A DNA stretch of 34,212 nt from Blattabacterium cuenoti (GCF_014251375.1 NZ_CP059187.1:489820-524031); one strand, 5' to 3'; shown: positions 1-10,218, counted from the stretch's first letter. The notes: generated by a model not told the origin, from the sequence alone. Made by a program: numbers and translations.

Positions 1-216
1 TTCCCAAGAAGACATTTTTTTTTCTTCAAAATCCATAAACTTGGATTGACTTTCTTTATCTAGAATATTTTTTTGATAGTCTTTTTCCCAAGAAGACATT
101 TTTTTTTCTTCAAAATCCATAAACTTGGATTGACTTTCTTTATCTAGAATATTTTTTTGATAGTCTTTTTCCCAAGAAGACATTTTTTTTTCTTCAAAAT
201 CCATAAACTTGGATTG
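1..216 (-). repeat. In-frame 84-bp tandem repeat within the dnaB C-terminus
   Basis: Two complete copies (216-133 and 132-49) and a 48-base partial copy (48-1) are identical at every base, including the run of nine A/T. The period is 84 bp, exactly 28 codons, and lies in the dnaB frame. Each unit begins QSKFMDFEEKK and continues MSSWEKDYQKN, ILDKES. The opening KFMDFE resembles the strand that normally follows the DnaB core, so the unit probably arose by duplicating the native tail. The array runs off the window edge, so the copy number is a minimum. Confidence 0.97.
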
Positions 217-1608
217 AGTACTTATAAATTTTACCCGAAATTTATCCAATACTCCATTTCTATGTTTTGCGATTATTATTTCTGCTTGACCAATACAAGA
301 AGAATCACTTTCATCTGTATCCCAGGTATTGAATCCATAATATTCAGGTCTATAAATAAATAAAACAATATCAGCATCCTGTTCTATAGCTCCAGATTCA
401 CGTAGATCAGATAACAAAGGACGTTTACTTCCACCTCTTGTTTCTACAGCCCTAGATAACTGTGATAAAGCAATTATAGGAATATCTAATTCTTTTGCTA
501 TAGATTTCAAACTTCTAGAAATAATTGATATTTCTTGTTCTCTATTGATAAATCTAGAATATCCATGATTGTACCACCCCCCCATTAATTGCATGTAGTC
601 TATCAAAATTAATTTGATTCCATTCTGAGAGATCAAACGACGACATTTTGCACGTAAACTAAATATAGATAAAGAAGGACTATCATCTATAAAAAGAGGT
701 GCTTCTTTTAATTTTTTAGTTTTCATAAAAAGTTGTTTCCAATCTAAATCAGAGAAATAAGACTTTTTCAATTTATCTGAAGAAATTCCAGACTCTGAGG
801 AAATTAATCTTGTTATTAATTGAATAGACGACATTTCCAAAGAAAAAATAACAACTGGAATTTTTTGTTCTATTACAATATTTCTAACCATTGACAACAT
901 AAAAGTTGTTTTTCCCATACCAGGTCTAGAAGCTAGTATAATTAAATCTGAATTTTGCCATCCGGAAGTTACTTTATCCATTTTATAAAACCCAGAAGAA
1001 ATTCCGCTTAACCCATTTTTATTTTCTCCTATTTTTTTTATTCTTTCAATAGCTTTCGCAATCAGAGTTTGCGAACTCTCGTACTTTTTAGATCTTAAAT
1101 ACTTTTGATTAATTTCAAAAATTTTAGATTCCGATTGATCTAAAAGTTCAAAAACATCCGTCCTTTCATCATAACAGTTTTCTATAATTTTAGAAGAAAT
1201 GCTGATCAATTTTCTAAGTATAAACTTCTGTTGAACTATTCTGCTATGATATTCTATATGTGCAGAAGAAATCACTTTCTGGGTGAGTTCTATTAAATAG
1301 ATCTCCCCCCCAATAAATTCAAGCTTTCCATCTTTACGAAGTTGGTTAGAAACAGTATAGATATCTACCGGTTTAGAATGATGATATAATTTTTGAATAG
1401 CGCAAAATATTTCTTGATGTTCTTTTTTGTAAAAAACTTCAGGAAAAAGAATATCAATAATTTCATCTAATCCTTTTTTATCTATCATCATAGCGCCTAT
1501 TATCGCGTATTCTAAATCCAATGCTTGAGGAGGTATTTTTCCATTTTTCTTGAAATTTGAACGAAATTTATTTTCTTCCTCTTGGACGAGATAATTCATT
1601 TTTATCAT
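1..1608 (-). CDS. dnaB: Replicative DNA helicase DnaB, 3' end cut by window edge, repeat-bearing C-terminus
   Basis: This gene encodes the hexameric helicase that unwinds DNA ahead of the replication fork. It is open for 536 codons from ATG 1608 to base 1 with no stop, so the C-terminus lies outside the window. An in-frame ATG at 1599 is an equally plausible start. The N-terminal DnaB domain (PPQALDLEYAIIGAMM) is followed by the RecA-like ATPase core. Walker A (SRPGMGKTT) has its Lys near residue 233, and Walker B (LILIDYMQL) has its Asp near 337. Near residue 450 the familiar end-of-core phrase IIIAKHRNG appears. From residue 465 the protein enters perfect 28-residue tandem repeats, which is not a normal DnaB feature; family members are usually about 450-520 residues in total. 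The gene lies 42 bp downstream of accA on the same strand and is probably last in that run. The identity is certain; the true end is unknown. Confidence 0.95.
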   Translation of the reverse strand, partial: MIKMNYLVQEEENKFRSNFKKNGKIPPQALDLEYAIIGAMMIDKKGLDEIIDILFPEVFYKKEHQEIFCAIQKLYHHSKPVDIYTVSNQLRKDGKLEFIGGEIYLIELTQKVISSAHIEYHSRIVQQKFILRKLISISSKIIENCYDERTDVFELLDQSESKIFEINQKYLRSKKYESSQTLIAKAIERIKKIGENKNGLSGISSGFYKMDKVTSGWQNSDLIILASRPGMGKTTFMLSMVRNIVIEQKIPVVIFSLEMSSIQLITRLISSESGISSDKLKKSYFSDLDWKQLFMKTKKLKEAPLFIDDSPSLSIFSLRAKCRRLISQNGIKLILIDYMQLMGGWYNHGYSRFINREQEISIISRSLKSIAKELDIPIIALSQLSRAVETRGGSKRPLLSDLRESGAIEQDADIVLFIYRPEYYGFNTWDTDESDSSCIGQAEIIIAKHRNGVLDKFRVKFISTQSKFMDFEEKKMSSWEKDYQKNILDKESQSKFMDFEEKKMSSWEKDYQKNILDKESQSKFMDFEEKKMSSWE

Positions 1609-1650
1609 GAGATTTACAAAAATTCCAATAAAAATAATAAATAATAATAA

Positions 1651-2607
1651 TTAATCATAAAAAAAACCTATAGAAATATACTTATTCTTTCTCTTTTGAA
1701 TAAGAACTTCTGTATCAAAAAATGATAATTGTTGATAATATTTCATGATTTTTTTTTTAACAACTTTATATGCTAATTCAGGACGAAAATGAGCCCCACC
1801 TAAAGGTTCTTTAATAACATCATCTATAAGATTGAATTTATGCATATCTTCTGCTGTTAATTTCAAAGATTCTGCTGATTTTTCTTTTTTATCCCAATTC
1901 CCCCAAAGTATTGTGGAACAACTTTCAGGAGAAATAACAGAATACCAAGAATTCTCCATCATAGAAACCTTGTCACCTATTCCAATTCCTAATGCCCCTC
2001 CACTCGCTCCTTCTCCTATAATTAGGACAATTATAGGAACTTTCAAAGACATCATTTCATAAATATTCTTTCCAATAGATTCTCCTTGCCCCCTTTCTTC
2101 CGCTTCAATTCCCGGAAAAGCACCTGGAGTATCTATAAAAGATACAATTGGTTTACGAAATTTCTCAGCAAGTTTCATAAGACGTAACGCTTTCCTATAC
2201 CCTTCTGGGTTAGGCATCCCAAATCGTCTATACTGACGATCCTTAGTGTTTTTACCTTTTTGAGTTCCTATAAACATAAAAGTTATATCTTCTATTTTTC
2301 CAAATCCACCTATCATAGCTTTATCATCTCCAATATGACGATCTCCATGTAATTCAATAAAAGAATCTTTTTTTGTGATAGAAAGAATGTAATCTAATGT
2401 ATAAGGTCTATTCGGATGTCTAGATAATTGAACTCTTTGCCAAGGAGTTAATTGACTATGTAATTTTTTAATAGTTTGTTCCAATTTAGATTGTAATCGA
2501 TTACAAACTTCTTTCATATCTACACCGCTTTTTTTTTCTATTAAAATGCAGTTTATATATTGATCCTGAATTTCTTTTATAGGTTTTTCAAAATCTAAAT
2601 ATTCCAT
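1651..2607 (-). CDS. accA: Acetyl-CoA carboxylase carboxyltransferase subunit alpha
   Basis: AccA pairs with AccD to transfer the carboxyl group from biotin on BCCP to acetyl-CoA, giving malonyl-CoA for fatty-acid synthesis in the cytoplasm. The 318-residue protein has the usual family length. The N-terminal helical region ([14 protein letters not shown]) precedes a crotonase-like carboxyltransferase core. Hallmarks are [45 protein letters not shown] with EERGQGESI, and [15 protein letters not shown]. No zinc-ribbon Cys cluster is seen, as expected because that sits in AccD. The gene follows sdhB by 57 bp and precedes dnaB on the same strand. Several internal opposite-strand frames are shadows. 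The identification is secure. Confidence 0.97.
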   Translation of the reverse strand: MEYLDFEKPIKEIQDQYINCILIEKKSGVDMKEVCNRLQSKLEQTIKKLHSQLTPWQRVQLSRHPNRPYTLDYILSITKKDSFIELHGDRHIGDDKAMIGGFGKIEDITFMFIGTQKGKNTKDRQYRRFGMPNPEGYRKALRLMKLAEKFRKPIVSFIDTPGAFPGIEAEERGQGESIGKNIYEMMSLKVPIIVLIIGEGASGGALGIGIGDKVSMMENSWYSVISPESCSTILWGNWDKKEKSAESLKLTAEDMHKFNLIDDVIKEPLGGAHFRPELAYKVVKKKIMKYYQQLSFFDTEVLIQKRKNKYISIGFFYD

Positions 2608-2664
2608 TTTCTGATAAGATAATATGAATCTTAAAAAAAAGATCTTATTTTTTTAGAAAAAATT

Positions 2665-3426
2665 TTATGTATATGAGAGAATATATTCTTTATTTAAAAA
2701 AGAAATGTGTTCTGTAGAAATTCCTTTTGGACATTCTATTTCACAAGATTTAGTATTAGTACAGCTTCCAAATCCTTCTTCATCCATTTTTTTTACCATA
2801 TTTAATACACGTTTTTTTCTTTCTATTTTTCCCTGAGGGAGAAAAGAAAATTGTGAAACTTTTGCGGAAACAAATAACATGGCGGATCTATTTTTACATG
2901 CTGCTACACACGCTCCACATCCAATACATGTAGCTGCATCAAAAGCTTTATCTGCATTTTCTTTTGGAATAAGAATCATGTTTCCATCTACTGTATTTCC
3001 AAATGTATTCACGGAAATGAATCCTCCTGATATAATAATTCTATCCAAAGAAGATCTATCTACAACAAGATCTTTAATTACAGGAAAAGGGGTCGCTCTC
3101 CAAGGTTCAATATATATAGTCTCTCCATCATGAAACCGACGCATATGTAACTGGCACGTTGTTACTAAATTATCTGGTCCATGAGCTCTTCCATTTATAT
3201 ATAAAGAACACATTCCGCAAATTCCTTCTCTACAATCATGATCAAATGAAATAGGAGATTCTTTTTTTTTACTATATAAAATTTGATTATTTAAAAGATC
3301 TAACATTTCTAAAAAGGAACTATCAGGAGATATATTATGAATTTTATAAGTTTTAAAACATCCTTTTTCTTTATGACTTTTTTGCCTCCATATTTTTAAT
3401 ATAAAATTGAGTAATCCTTTCTTCAT
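2665..3426 (-). CDS. sdhB: Succinate dehydrogenase iron-sulfur subunit
   Basis: SdhB carries electrons from the SdhA flavin to the membrane quinone site of complex II. Ligands for all three clusters are visible in 253 residues: the [2Fe-2S] set C65, C70, C73 and C91 (CREGICGMC), the first half of the ferredoxin domain at C167, C170, C173 and C177 ([11 protein letters not shown]), and the second set C222, C228 and C232 ([12 protein letters not shown]). The protein is full length. The gene lies 22 bp after sdhA and 62 bp is the largest spacer in the iscS-sdhC-sdhA-sdhB run, so co-transcription is likely. All ligand Cys are intact, arguing for a functional enzyme. Confidence 0.96.
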   Translation of the reverse strand: MKKGLLNFILKIWRQKSHKEKGCFKTYKIHNISPDSSFLEMLDLLNNQILYSKKKESPISFDHDCREGICGMCSLYINGRAHGPDNLVTTCQLHMRRFHDGETIYIEPWRATPFPVIKDLVVDRSSLDRIIISGGFISVNTFGNTVDGNMILIPKENADKAFDAATCIGCGACVAACKNRSAMLFVSAKVSQFSFLPQGKIERKKRVLNMVKKMDEEGFGSCTNTKSCEIECPKGISTEHISFLNKEYILSYT

Positions 3427-3448
3427 AAGAAATAAGTATTTATTTTTT

Positions 3449-5485
3449 TTATTTATAAGAACGAGATTGCAATTTTACAAAATCAAAAGATAACTTTTCT
3501 TTATGCATGATTTCTTCACTAATAGGTTTTCCTTTTTTATATTCCCATATAGAAACATATTTGTAATGAATATCATCACGAAGAGCTTCTCCTTCTTTTG
3601 TTTTATATTCCTCTCTGAAATGACTTCCACAAGATTCTTCTCTATTTAAAGCATCCATTGCTATTAACTCTCCTAATTCTAAAAAATCTGCTACACGTCC
3701 CGCTTTTTCTAATTCTAAATTCAATCCATCATTTATATTTCCAGGGACAAAAACATTTTTCCAAAATTCTTTACGAAGTTCTTGTATTTTTTTTATGGAT
3801 TTAGACAATCCTGTATAATTTCTACTCATTCCAACATCTTTCCACATTATTTTTCCAAGCTCTTTATGAAAAAAGTCAACAGAAAAATCGCCCGACTTGG
3901 AAAGGAATTGTTTTATTCTATCTTTTACATCTTTCTCAGATTTATCAAATTCCTCATGTTCTGTAGATATGTTTTTTGAATCATGTATAATATACTCAGA
4001 TAAATAATCTGATATAGTATATGGCAAAATAAAATATCCATCAGCTAATCCTTGCATTAATGCAGATGCTCCAAGACGATTAGCACCATGATCTGAAAAA
4101 TTTGCTTCTCCTATTACGTAACATCCTTTTATAGAAGACATTAAATTATAATCAACCCATATCCCCCCCATAGTATAATGAACAGCAGGGTAAATTTTCA
4201 TAGGATTTTTATAAGGATTTTGATTAGTTATTTTCTCATACATATGAAATAAATTTCCATATTTAGATTCCATCACACTTTCTCCTAATTTTCTAATTTC
4301 TTGAGAAGTTGTATTTTTTATTCCAAGTTCATTTGCTTTTTCTATTCCATACTTCTCTATAGAAGAAGAAAAATCCAAAAAAACCCCTTCTTTTGTTTCA
4401 TTATTCTCTATTCCCAACCCTTTATCACAACGTTCTTTAGCCGCGCGTGAAGCAACATCTCTTGGAACAAGATTTCCAAACGATGGATAACGTCTTTCAA
4501 GATAATAATCTCTTTCTTTTTCAAAAATTTCTTCAGGGAATTTATCTCCATTTCGTACAGAAATAGCATCTTCCACTTTTTTTGGAACCCATATACGACC
4601 ATCATTTCTCAATGATTCTGACATTAATGTCAGTTTAGATTGATAATTTCCATGAACTGGAATACAGGTGGGATGTATTTGAGTAAAACAAGGATTTGCA
4701 AAAAATCCACCCTTTTTATGAACTTTCCATATGGCACTTGCATTAGATCCCATCGCATTAGTAGATAAGAAAAATACATTTCCATACCCTCCAGATGCAA
4801 TAACAACTGCATGAGCTACATGACGTTCAATTTTCCCAGAAATTAGATTTCTTGAAATAATCCCTCTAGCTACTCCTTCTATAACAACTAAATCAAGCAT
4901 TTCATGACGATTATACATTTTAATTCTTCCTTTTCCAATTTGTCTTGATATAGCTGAATAACACCCCAACAAAAGTTGTTGTCCCGTTTGTCCTTTTGCA
5001 TAAAAAGTTCTAGAAACTTTAGTTCCTCCAAAAGATCTGGTTTCAAGATATCCAGCATAATCACGAGCAAATGGAACACCTTGAGCAACACATTGATCAA
5101 TAATATTAGAAGAAATTTCTGCTAAACGATAAACATTTGCTTCCCTAGATCTATAATCTCCACCTTTAATAGTGTCATAAAAAAGTTGATCAACAGAATC
5201 ATTATCGCCTTTGTAATTTTTAGAAGCATTAATTCCACCTTGCGCAGCAACAGAATGAGCTCTTCTAGGAGAATCTTGATAACAAAAAACTTTCACTTTA
5301 TACCCCAATTCAGCTAAAGTAGCAGAAGCAGAACCACCAGAAAGACCTGTTCCAATTACTATAATTTCTAGATTAGATCTATTATTAGGAGATACTAATT
5401 TTAAAGTAGATTTATGATTTTTCCATTTATGAGTAAGTTTACCACTCGTGATTTTTGAGTTTAATTTAAAATAATTTTGAATCAT
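3449..5485 (-). CDS. sdhA: Succinate dehydrogenase flavoprotein subunit
   Basis: SdhA oxidises succinate to fumarate with covalently bound FAD and is the catalytic subunit of complex II in the TCA cycle and respiratory chain. At 678 residues it has the length of the long form that accompanies five-helix diheme cytochrome b subunits. Visible features are the dinucleotide-binding GTGLSGGSA at residues 45-53, the flavin-linking His77 in [23 protein letters not shown] in the dicarboxylate-binding region, and a late [14 protein letters not shown] segment. The gene is preceded by sdhC (36 bp) and followed by sdhB (22 bp). Several open frames inside it on both strands are shadows. Nothing is missing. 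Confidence 0.97.
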   Translation of the reverse strand: MIQNYFKLNSKITSGKLTHKWKNHKSTLKLVSPNNRSNLEIIVIGTGLSGGSASATLAELGYKVKVFCYQDSPRRAHSVAAQGGINASKNYKGDNDSVDQLFYDTIKGGDYRSREANVYRLAEISSNIIDQCVAQGVPFARDYAGYLETRSFGGTKVSRTFYAKGQTGQQLLLGCYSAISRQIGKGRIKMYNRHEMLDLVVIEGVARGIISRNLISGKIERHVAHAVVIASGGYGNVFFLSTNAMGSNASAIWKVHKKGGFFANPCFTQIHPTCIPVHGNYQSKLTLMSESLRNDGRIWVPKKVEDAISVRNGDKFPEEIFEKERDYYLERRYPSFGNLVPRDVASRAAKERCDKGLGIENNETKEGVFLDFSSSIEKYGIEKANELGIKNTTSQEIRKLGESVMESKYGNLFHMYEKITNQNPYKNPMKIYPAVHYTMGGIWVDYNLMSSIKGCYVIGEANFSDHGANRLGASALMQGLADGYFILPYTISDYLSEYIIHDSKNISTEHEEFDKSEKDVKDRIKQFLSKSGDFSVDFFHKELGKIMWKDVGMSRNYTGLSKSIKKIQELRKEFWKNVFVPGNINDGLNLELEKAGRVADFLELGELIAMDALNREESCGSHFREEYKTKEGEALRDDIHYKYVSIWEYKKGKPISEEIMHKEKLSFDFVKLQSRSYK

Positions 5486-5521
5486 CCAATTAAAATTTTC
5501 ATTTTACCAGTAAGTAGGTAG

Positions 5522-6181
5522 TTAGTTAGTTTCCCATTGAATGAGAAAAAACCAAATAGCTATAATAGAAAAACCAGAACAAATAATCCAAAAATAAATA
5601 CAACCTAATTTCTGTATCCAATACAATCTTTTTTTATTGGATAACCCTAATGATTGAAAAGATGATTGAAATCCATGATTCAAATGAATCCCTAAAATAA
5701 GAAACGAAAAAACATACAAAAACGTATATATAGGATTTTTAAACAATGAAATAACGACGTTATAATCCGAATTTAAATTGTGATTAGAAGAATATTTCAT
5801 AGGAATCATGAAATTCATTAAGTGTAAAACCAAAAAACATAAAATTAAAAAACCTGTGTAAATCATAGTACGGCTACCAAATGAGGAAATTGATTGTTGC
5901 ATAGCATAATTTCTATTTCCTCTAGATTTTCTATTCTTAAAATGTAATCTTATTCCAAAAAGAATATGAACAATAAATCCTAATGCAAGAACATATTCCA
6001 ATATTTTAACAATGACATTTTTTCTCATAAAAGAAACTGCTTCATTAAACGATTCTTCTCCAGAAAAAAGAAAAAGATTTACACTTAAATGCAACAATAA
6101 AAAAGACATGAGAAAAAAACCAGTCATCGCCATAACTATTTTACTTCCAACAGAAGATTGAATAAAATGACATTGATTCAT
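5522..6181 (-). CDS. sdhC: Succinate dehydrogenase cytochrome b558 subunit
   Basis: This is the single membrane anchor of a complex II of the type found in Bacteroidota and Bacillus, where one five-helix protein holds two hemes. The 219-residue product shows hydrophobic segments at about residues 12-36, 57-77, 107-127, 149-167 and 193-214, with several His suited to heme ligation (for example LLLHLSVNLF, FIVHILFGIRLHF, LVLHLMNF, LGIHLNHGF). No sdhD is present or needed. The gene lies directly upstream of sdhA. The stop codon sits inside a short TTAG microrepeat that continues into the spacer. Family assignment rests on the helix and His pattern and on neighbours. Confidence 0.93.
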   Translation of the reverse strand: MNQCHFIQSSVGSKIVMAMTGFFLMSFLLLHLSVNLFLFSGEESFNEAVSFMRKNVIVKILEYVLALGFIVHILFGIRLHFKNRKSRGNRNYAMQQSISSFGSRTMIYTGFLILCFLVLHLMNFMIPMKYSSNHNLNSDYNVVISLFKNPIYTFLYVFSFLILGIHLNHGFQSSFQSLGLSNKKRLYWIQKLGCIYFWIICSGFSIIAIWFFLIQWETN

Positions 6182-6243
6182 TCTACTTAATAACTAGAAT
6201 TTCTATCTAACTGCATAAATATATTTAAAATTTTTTAATAGAA

Positions 6244-7416
6244 TCAACTTTCTATTTTCTTTTTTAAAGCTTCTATTAAAAAATCAATATCTTTTTTTTC
6301 ATTGAAAATTCCAAAAGAAATTCTTATAGGCATCATTGTTTCTAATAGCTTCTTATTATTTGTAATAGATTGAATAACATGAGAAACATTTTTATATGTA
6401 TTAAAATTATTTGATTTACAAGAGCTTCCGTTTGATATAGCTATGCCCATTAAATCTAAATGGAAATATAATAAGTTATCTTTCTTTGGATAAAAAATAT
6501 TTAATATAGTAGGAATACTTTTTTCAAGAGAATCTGATAATCCATTAAAAATAACATCTGGAATGATTTTTTTCAATTCTGATATACAATAAGATTTTAA
6601 ATTTTTTATTTTTTCTAGATGATTTGTAAAATTGCAATAAGATAAATTCATAGCTTTTGCTAATCCTACAATTCCATAAACATTTTCCGTTCCTGAACGA
6701 ATCCCATATTCTTGGTTTCCCCCGGTCATTAATGGTTTTATTTTTTTTATGATTTTTTCTTTAATATACACAAAACCTATTCCTTTAGGGCCATAAAATT
6801 TATGAGCACTGGCCGTTGCGAAATCAAAAGGAAACTTTTTCATATTAATTGGAATGTTTCCTATTATTTGAATAGTATCTGAATGAAAATAAGCATTATA
6901 TTCCTTACAAAGAGAAAGTACTTTATCTATTTCCAATAAATTTCCTATTTCGTTATTAGCATACATTAAACTAACAAGCATTTTTTTTTTATTAAAATTC
7001 TTTTTTAATATTTTTTCTAGATGATTCAAATCTATTACACCTTTATTTTGAATACGAACAAATTCTACAAGAATTTTATATTTATAGGACAAATCTAAAA
7101 CTGTTTGTAATACAGAATCGTGTTCCAATGGAGAAGTCAAAATAGATTTGACTTTTAAATCTATTATAGCAGATCTCAAAACGATATTATTAGCTTCTGT
7201 ACCACCTGAAGTAAAAATGATTTCATATGGATCAGCGTTAATTTCTTTTGCTATACGAATTCTAGATTTTTCTATGATAGAACGAGTTTTTCTCCCATAA
7301 CTATGTTGTATAGAAGATGGATTTCCAAATGATTCTTTTAATGTCTTTAACATAACTTTGATTACTTCACTTCTGACAGGAGTTGTAGCTGCATGATCTA
7401 AATATATTCTTTTCAT
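6244..7416 (-). CDS. iscS: Cysteine desulfurase, IscS/NifS family
   Basis: This PLP enzyme takes sulfur from cysteine as an enzyme-bound persulfide for Fe-S cluster and thio-cofactor synthesis. The 390-residue protein opens with MKRIYLDHAATTPV, a family signature. It has the FTSGGTEANN cofactor-binding segment, a PLP-binding Lys at about residue 206 (SAHKFYGPKG), and the persulfide-forming Cys at about 333 (NGSSCKSNNF). It belongs to the class V aminotransferase fold. No iscU or other isc gene is adjacent. The gene heads the minus-strand run with sdhC 62 bp downstream, fitting supply of clusters to SdhB, although that link is inference. Whether it is strictly IscS or NifS-like cannot be settled from sequence alone. 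Confidence 0.9.
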   Translation of the reverse strand: MKRIYLDHAATTPVRSEVIKVMLKTLKESFGNPSSIQHSYGRKTRSIIEKSRIRIAKEINADPYEIIFTSGGTEANNIVLRSAIIDLKVKSILTSPLEHDSVLQTVLDLSYKYKILVEFVRIQNKGVIDLNHLEKILKKNFNKKKMLVSLMYANNEIGNLLEIDKVLSLCKEYNAYFHSDTIQIIGNIPINMKKFPFDFATASAHKFYGPKGIGFVYIKEKIIKKIKPLMTGGNQEYGIRSGTENVYGIVGLAKAMNLSYCNFTNHLEKIKNLKSYCISELKKIIPDVIFNGLSDSLEKSIPTILNIFYPKKDNLLYFHLDLMGIAISNGSSCKSNNFNTYKNVSHVIQSITNNKKLLETMMPIRISFGIFNEKKDIDFLIEALKKKIES

Positions 7417-7598
7417 TAAATTGTAAATTACTAAAATACAATTAGTTTAAAATAAAAAATAAAAAAAATCTCACCATTAATTTTGTATATTTATCGTGAT
7501 TCTTTGTAAAAGAAATTTTATAGTTTTTACTTATTGATTTTTATTAAAAAATGTTATTAAAATGTCTATTTTATTTTTATTTAAATTAAGTAAAAAAT
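7417..7598. other. Divergent spacer between iscS and rny
   Basis: This 182-bp gap must hold promoters for both the iscS-sdh run (leftward) and rny (rightward). It is very AT-rich. A TAATTTTG at 7478-7485 matches the Bacteroidota -7 form TAnnTTTG, but no convincing upstream TTTG element sits at the right distance, so no promoter is called. No RNA gene was seen. Confidence 0.4.
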
Positions 7599-9170
7599 AT
7601 GAAAATAAATGTTGTATTTTCTGTTTTAATGGGGTTTATGATTGGAATTATTACATGTTATTTTTTTGGAAAAAAAACCATACTGAAAAAATATATTCAA
7701 TTATTAGAAAAAGCCAATTTTCAAGTCAAAAGAATTATAAAAAACGCTGAAAAAGAAGGGGAATCTATAAAAAGAAAAAAAATGCTTCAAGCAAAAGAAA
7801 AATTTATAGAACTTAAATTTAAACATGAAAAAGATGTTCATTTTAGAGAGAAAAAAATAATTGATATAGAAAAAAAAATAAGAGAAAAAGAAAATAGATT
7901 ATCCAAAGAAATAGAAATTTATTTTAAAAAAAATAATAGACTAGAAACACAAATTCATGATTACGAAAAAAGATCCAAGATTCTTCAAAAAAAACAAGAA
8001 GAGTTTAACAATATGCATTTCAAACAAATAGAATTACTAGAAAAAATATCCAATTACTCTTCTGAAGAAGCTAAAAATGATTTAATTGAAATTCTTAAGG
8101 AGGAAGCAAAGATAAAAGCACAATCACATATACAAAATATTATAGAAGAATCTCAACTAACTGCAAAAATAGAAGCAAAAAAAATTGTCATTCAAGCTAT
8201 TCAAAGAATTGGGACAGAAAAAGCAGTAGAAAATGCAGTTTCCGTATTCAATATAGAATCAGACGATGTTAAAGGAAGAATAATTGGAAGAGAGGGAAGA
8301 AATATAAGAGCTTTAGAAAAAGCAACTGGTGTAGAGATTATTGTAGACGATACTCCAGAAGCAATTCTTTTATCTTGTTTTAATCCTATCCGAAGAGAGG
8401 TCGCTAGATTATCTCTTCACAAATTGGTAATAGATGGCCGGATACATCCTGCAAGAATTGAAGAAATAGTAGCAAAAACAGAAAAACAAATTGAAGAAGA
8501 AATAGTAGAAATAGGAAAAAAAAATATAATAGATCTAGGAATTCATGGAATTCATCCTGAATTAATTAAAATGATAGGAAGAATGAAATATCGTTCTTCT
8601 TATGGCCAAAATCTTTTGCAACATTCTAGAGAAGTTGCTCATTTATCTGGAATATTTGCTTCAGAATTAGGATTAAATTCTAAACTAGCAAAACGCGCAG
8701 GACTATTACACGATATTGGTAAAATTCCTGATACAGAATCAGAGCTCCCCCATGCCATTTTAGGAATGCAGTGGGCAGAAAAATATGGAGAAAATATGGA
8801 AGTATGTAACGCAATAGGTTCGCATCATGATGAAATAGAAATGAAAGTCTTAATTTCTCCTATTGTACAAATATCGGATTCTATTAGCGGAGCACGTCCA
8901 GGAGTAAGAAGAAATTCTTTCGAATCCTATTCAAAAAGATTAAAAAATTTAGAAGATATAGCTTTCAGTTTTGATGGAGTCAATAAAGCATTTGCTATTC
9001 AAGCAGGAAGAGAACTACGTGTTTTAGTAGAAAGTAAAAAAATAGATGATAAAAAAGCCTTTCAATTATCTTGTGATATAACAGAAAAAATAAAAAATGA
9101 AATGACTTATCCAGGTCAAATCAAAGTAACAGTTATCAGAGAAACTAGAGCGGTACAAATAGCTAGATAA
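7599..9170 (+). CDS. rny: Ribonuclease Y
   Basis: RNase Y is a membrane-anchored endoribonuclease that initiates mRNA decay. The 523-residue protein has the full family layout. An N-terminal transmembrane helix spans about residues 3-23, and a long charged coiled coil runs from about 30 to 200. The KH RNA-binding domain begins near residue 226 ([15 protein letters not shown]). The HD phosphohydrolase domain carries the HD pair at 371-372 in GLLHDIGK, with a further metal-site GSHHDE. The C-terminus ends in [12 protein letters not shown] as usual. The start was chosen at ATG 7599 because it places the membrane helix at the N-terminus; an overlapping frame from 7562 is a shadow. The next gene begins 16 bp downstream. 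Confidence 0.96.
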   Translation: MKINVVFSVLMGFMIGIITCYFFGKKTILKKYIQLLEKANFQVKRIIKNAEKEGESIKRKKMLQAKEKFIELKFKHEKDVHFREKKIIDIEKKIREKENRLSKEIEIYFKKNNRLETQIHDYEKRSKILQKKQEEFNNMHFKQIELLEKISNYSSEEAKNDLIEILKEEAKIKAQSHIQNIIEESQLTAKIEAKKIVIQAIQRIGTEKAVENAVSVFNIESDDVKGRIIGREGRNIRALEKATGVEIIVDDTPEAILLSCFNPIRREVARLSLHKLVIDGRIHPARIEEIVAKTEKQIEEEIVEIGKKNIIDLGIHGIHPELIKMIGRMKYRSSYGQNLLQHSREVAHLSGIFASELGLNSKLAKRAGLLHDIGKIPDTESELPHAILGMQWAEKYGENMEVCNAIGSHHDEIEMKVLISPIVQISDSISGARPGVRRNSFESYSKRLKNLEDIAFSFDGVNKAFAIQAGRELRVLVESKKIDDKKAFQLSCDITEKIKNEMTYPGQIKVTVIRETRAVQIAR

Positions 9171-9186
9171 AATTACAAAAAAAATT

Positions 9187-10158
9187 ATGAAAGATTCTAT
9201 CACTTCATTTATTGATAAATATTTTCTACATTTTAATGCTTTAACTTTATCAGAAGCTGCTAGAGCATATAAACAGCATATCAAAAATAATGGAAAAATG
9301 ATGATTTCCTTAGCGGGAGCTATGAGTACAGCAGAATTAGGAAAAATTTTGGCAGAAATGATTAGAAAAAATAAAGTCCACATAATTTCTTGTACAGGTG
9401 CTAATTTAGAAGAAGATGTCACAAATTTAATAGCTCATTCTCATTATAAAATAATTCCTAATTATAGAGATTTAACTCCTGATGAGGAAAAAAACTTTTT
9501 AAAAAAAGGATTCAATCGGGTAACAGATACATGTATTCCAGAAGAACAATCTTTTAAACTTTTGCAAAAACACATTTTTAATATATGGAAAAGGGCTAAA
9601 GAAAAATCTGTCCGGTATTTTCCACATGAATATATTTATCAATTATTATTAGAAAATATTTTAGAACCATATTATAATATAAATCCAAAAGATAGTTGGG
9701 TATTAGCTGCGGCAAAAAAAAACTTACCCATGGTTGTCCCAGGTTGGGAAGATAGTACAATAGGAAATATATTTTCTTCATATTGCATCAAAAAATTATT
9801 TCAACCATTTCTTATAAAAAATGGCATAGAATACATGATGTATCTTGCAAAATGGTATCAAAAAGAATCTATTCATAAAAAAATAGGATTTTTTCAGATA
9901 GGGGGAGGAATTTCAGGAGATTTTCCCATTTGTGTTGTCCCCATGCTTTCTCAAGACTTAGGATTACATCCTACTCCTTTTTGGTCTTATTTTTGTCAAA
10001 TTTCAGATTCTACTACTAGTTATGGATCTTATTCAGGAGCTATTCCAAATGAAAAAATAACTTGGGGAAAATTAGACAAAGACACTCCAAAATTTATTAT
10101 AGAATCAGATGCTACAATTGTAGCTCCATTAATATTTGCATATATATTAAATATGTAA
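9187..10158 (+). CDS. Deoxyhypusine synthase family protein (possible homospermidine synthase-type enzyme)
   Basis: The 323-residue protein matches the NAD-dependent deoxyhypusine synthase fold. Seen are SLAGAMSTAELGKILAEMI and HIISCTGANLEED near the N-terminus, GFFQIGGGISGDFPI, and near the C-terminus ITWGKLDKD, whose Lys295 aligns with the catalytic lysine of eukaryotic and archaeal deoxyhypusine synthase. It ends SDATIVAPLIFAYI. Classical deoxyhypusine synthase modifies eIF5A, which bacteria lack. Bacterial homologues are therefore thought to act on free polyamines, with homospermidine synthase activity reported for some. The exact substrate cannot be read here. The gene lies 16 bp after rny and 60 bp before lpdA, all on the plus strand. 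Catalytic residues appear retained. Confidence 0.85.
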   Translation: MKDSITSFIDKYFLHFNALTLSEAARAYKQHIKNNGKMMISLAGAMSTAELGKILAEMIRKNKVHIISCTGANLEEDVTNLIAHSHYKIIPNYRDLTPDEEKNFLKKGFNRVTDTCIPEEQSFKLLQKHIFNIWKRAKEKSVRYFPHEYIYQLLLENILEPYYNINPKDSWVLAAAKKNLPMVVPGWEDSTIGNIFSSYCIKKLFQPFLIKNGIEYMMYLAKWYQKESIHKKIGFFQIGGGISGDFPICVVPMLSQDLGLHPTPFWSYFCQISDSTTSYGSYSGAIPNEKITWGKLDKDTPKFIIESDATIVAPLIFAYILNM

Positions 10159-10218
10159 CTTTGTTGTTTAGTTTAACATTAACATAACAGACAGAAAAAA
10201 AAGAAAATAACTATCATA

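Noticed and set aside
1..216. Direct repeats as a possible CRISPR array
   Set aside because: Copies are contiguous with no unique spacers, and they keep the dnaB reading frame.
157..363. Plus-strand open frame of 68 codons rich in Phe
   Set aside because: It lies antisense to dnaB, partly over its repeat array, and resembles no protein; the dnaB frame explains the region.
7478..7485. TAATTTTG as a Bacteroidota -7 promoter box before rny
   Set aside because: No matching upstream element at the right distance, and such strings are common in AT-rich DNA.
7562..7750. Plus-strand frame of 62 codons overlapping the rny start
   Set aside because: It overlaps rny in another frame; the rny frame has the family's membrane helix and coiled coil.
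9066..9422. Minus-strand frame of 118 codons with hydrophobic stretches
   Set aside because: It is antisense to the rny end and the deoxyhypusine-synthase-family start, both well supported; the hydrophobicity comes from complementing Lys-rich codons.
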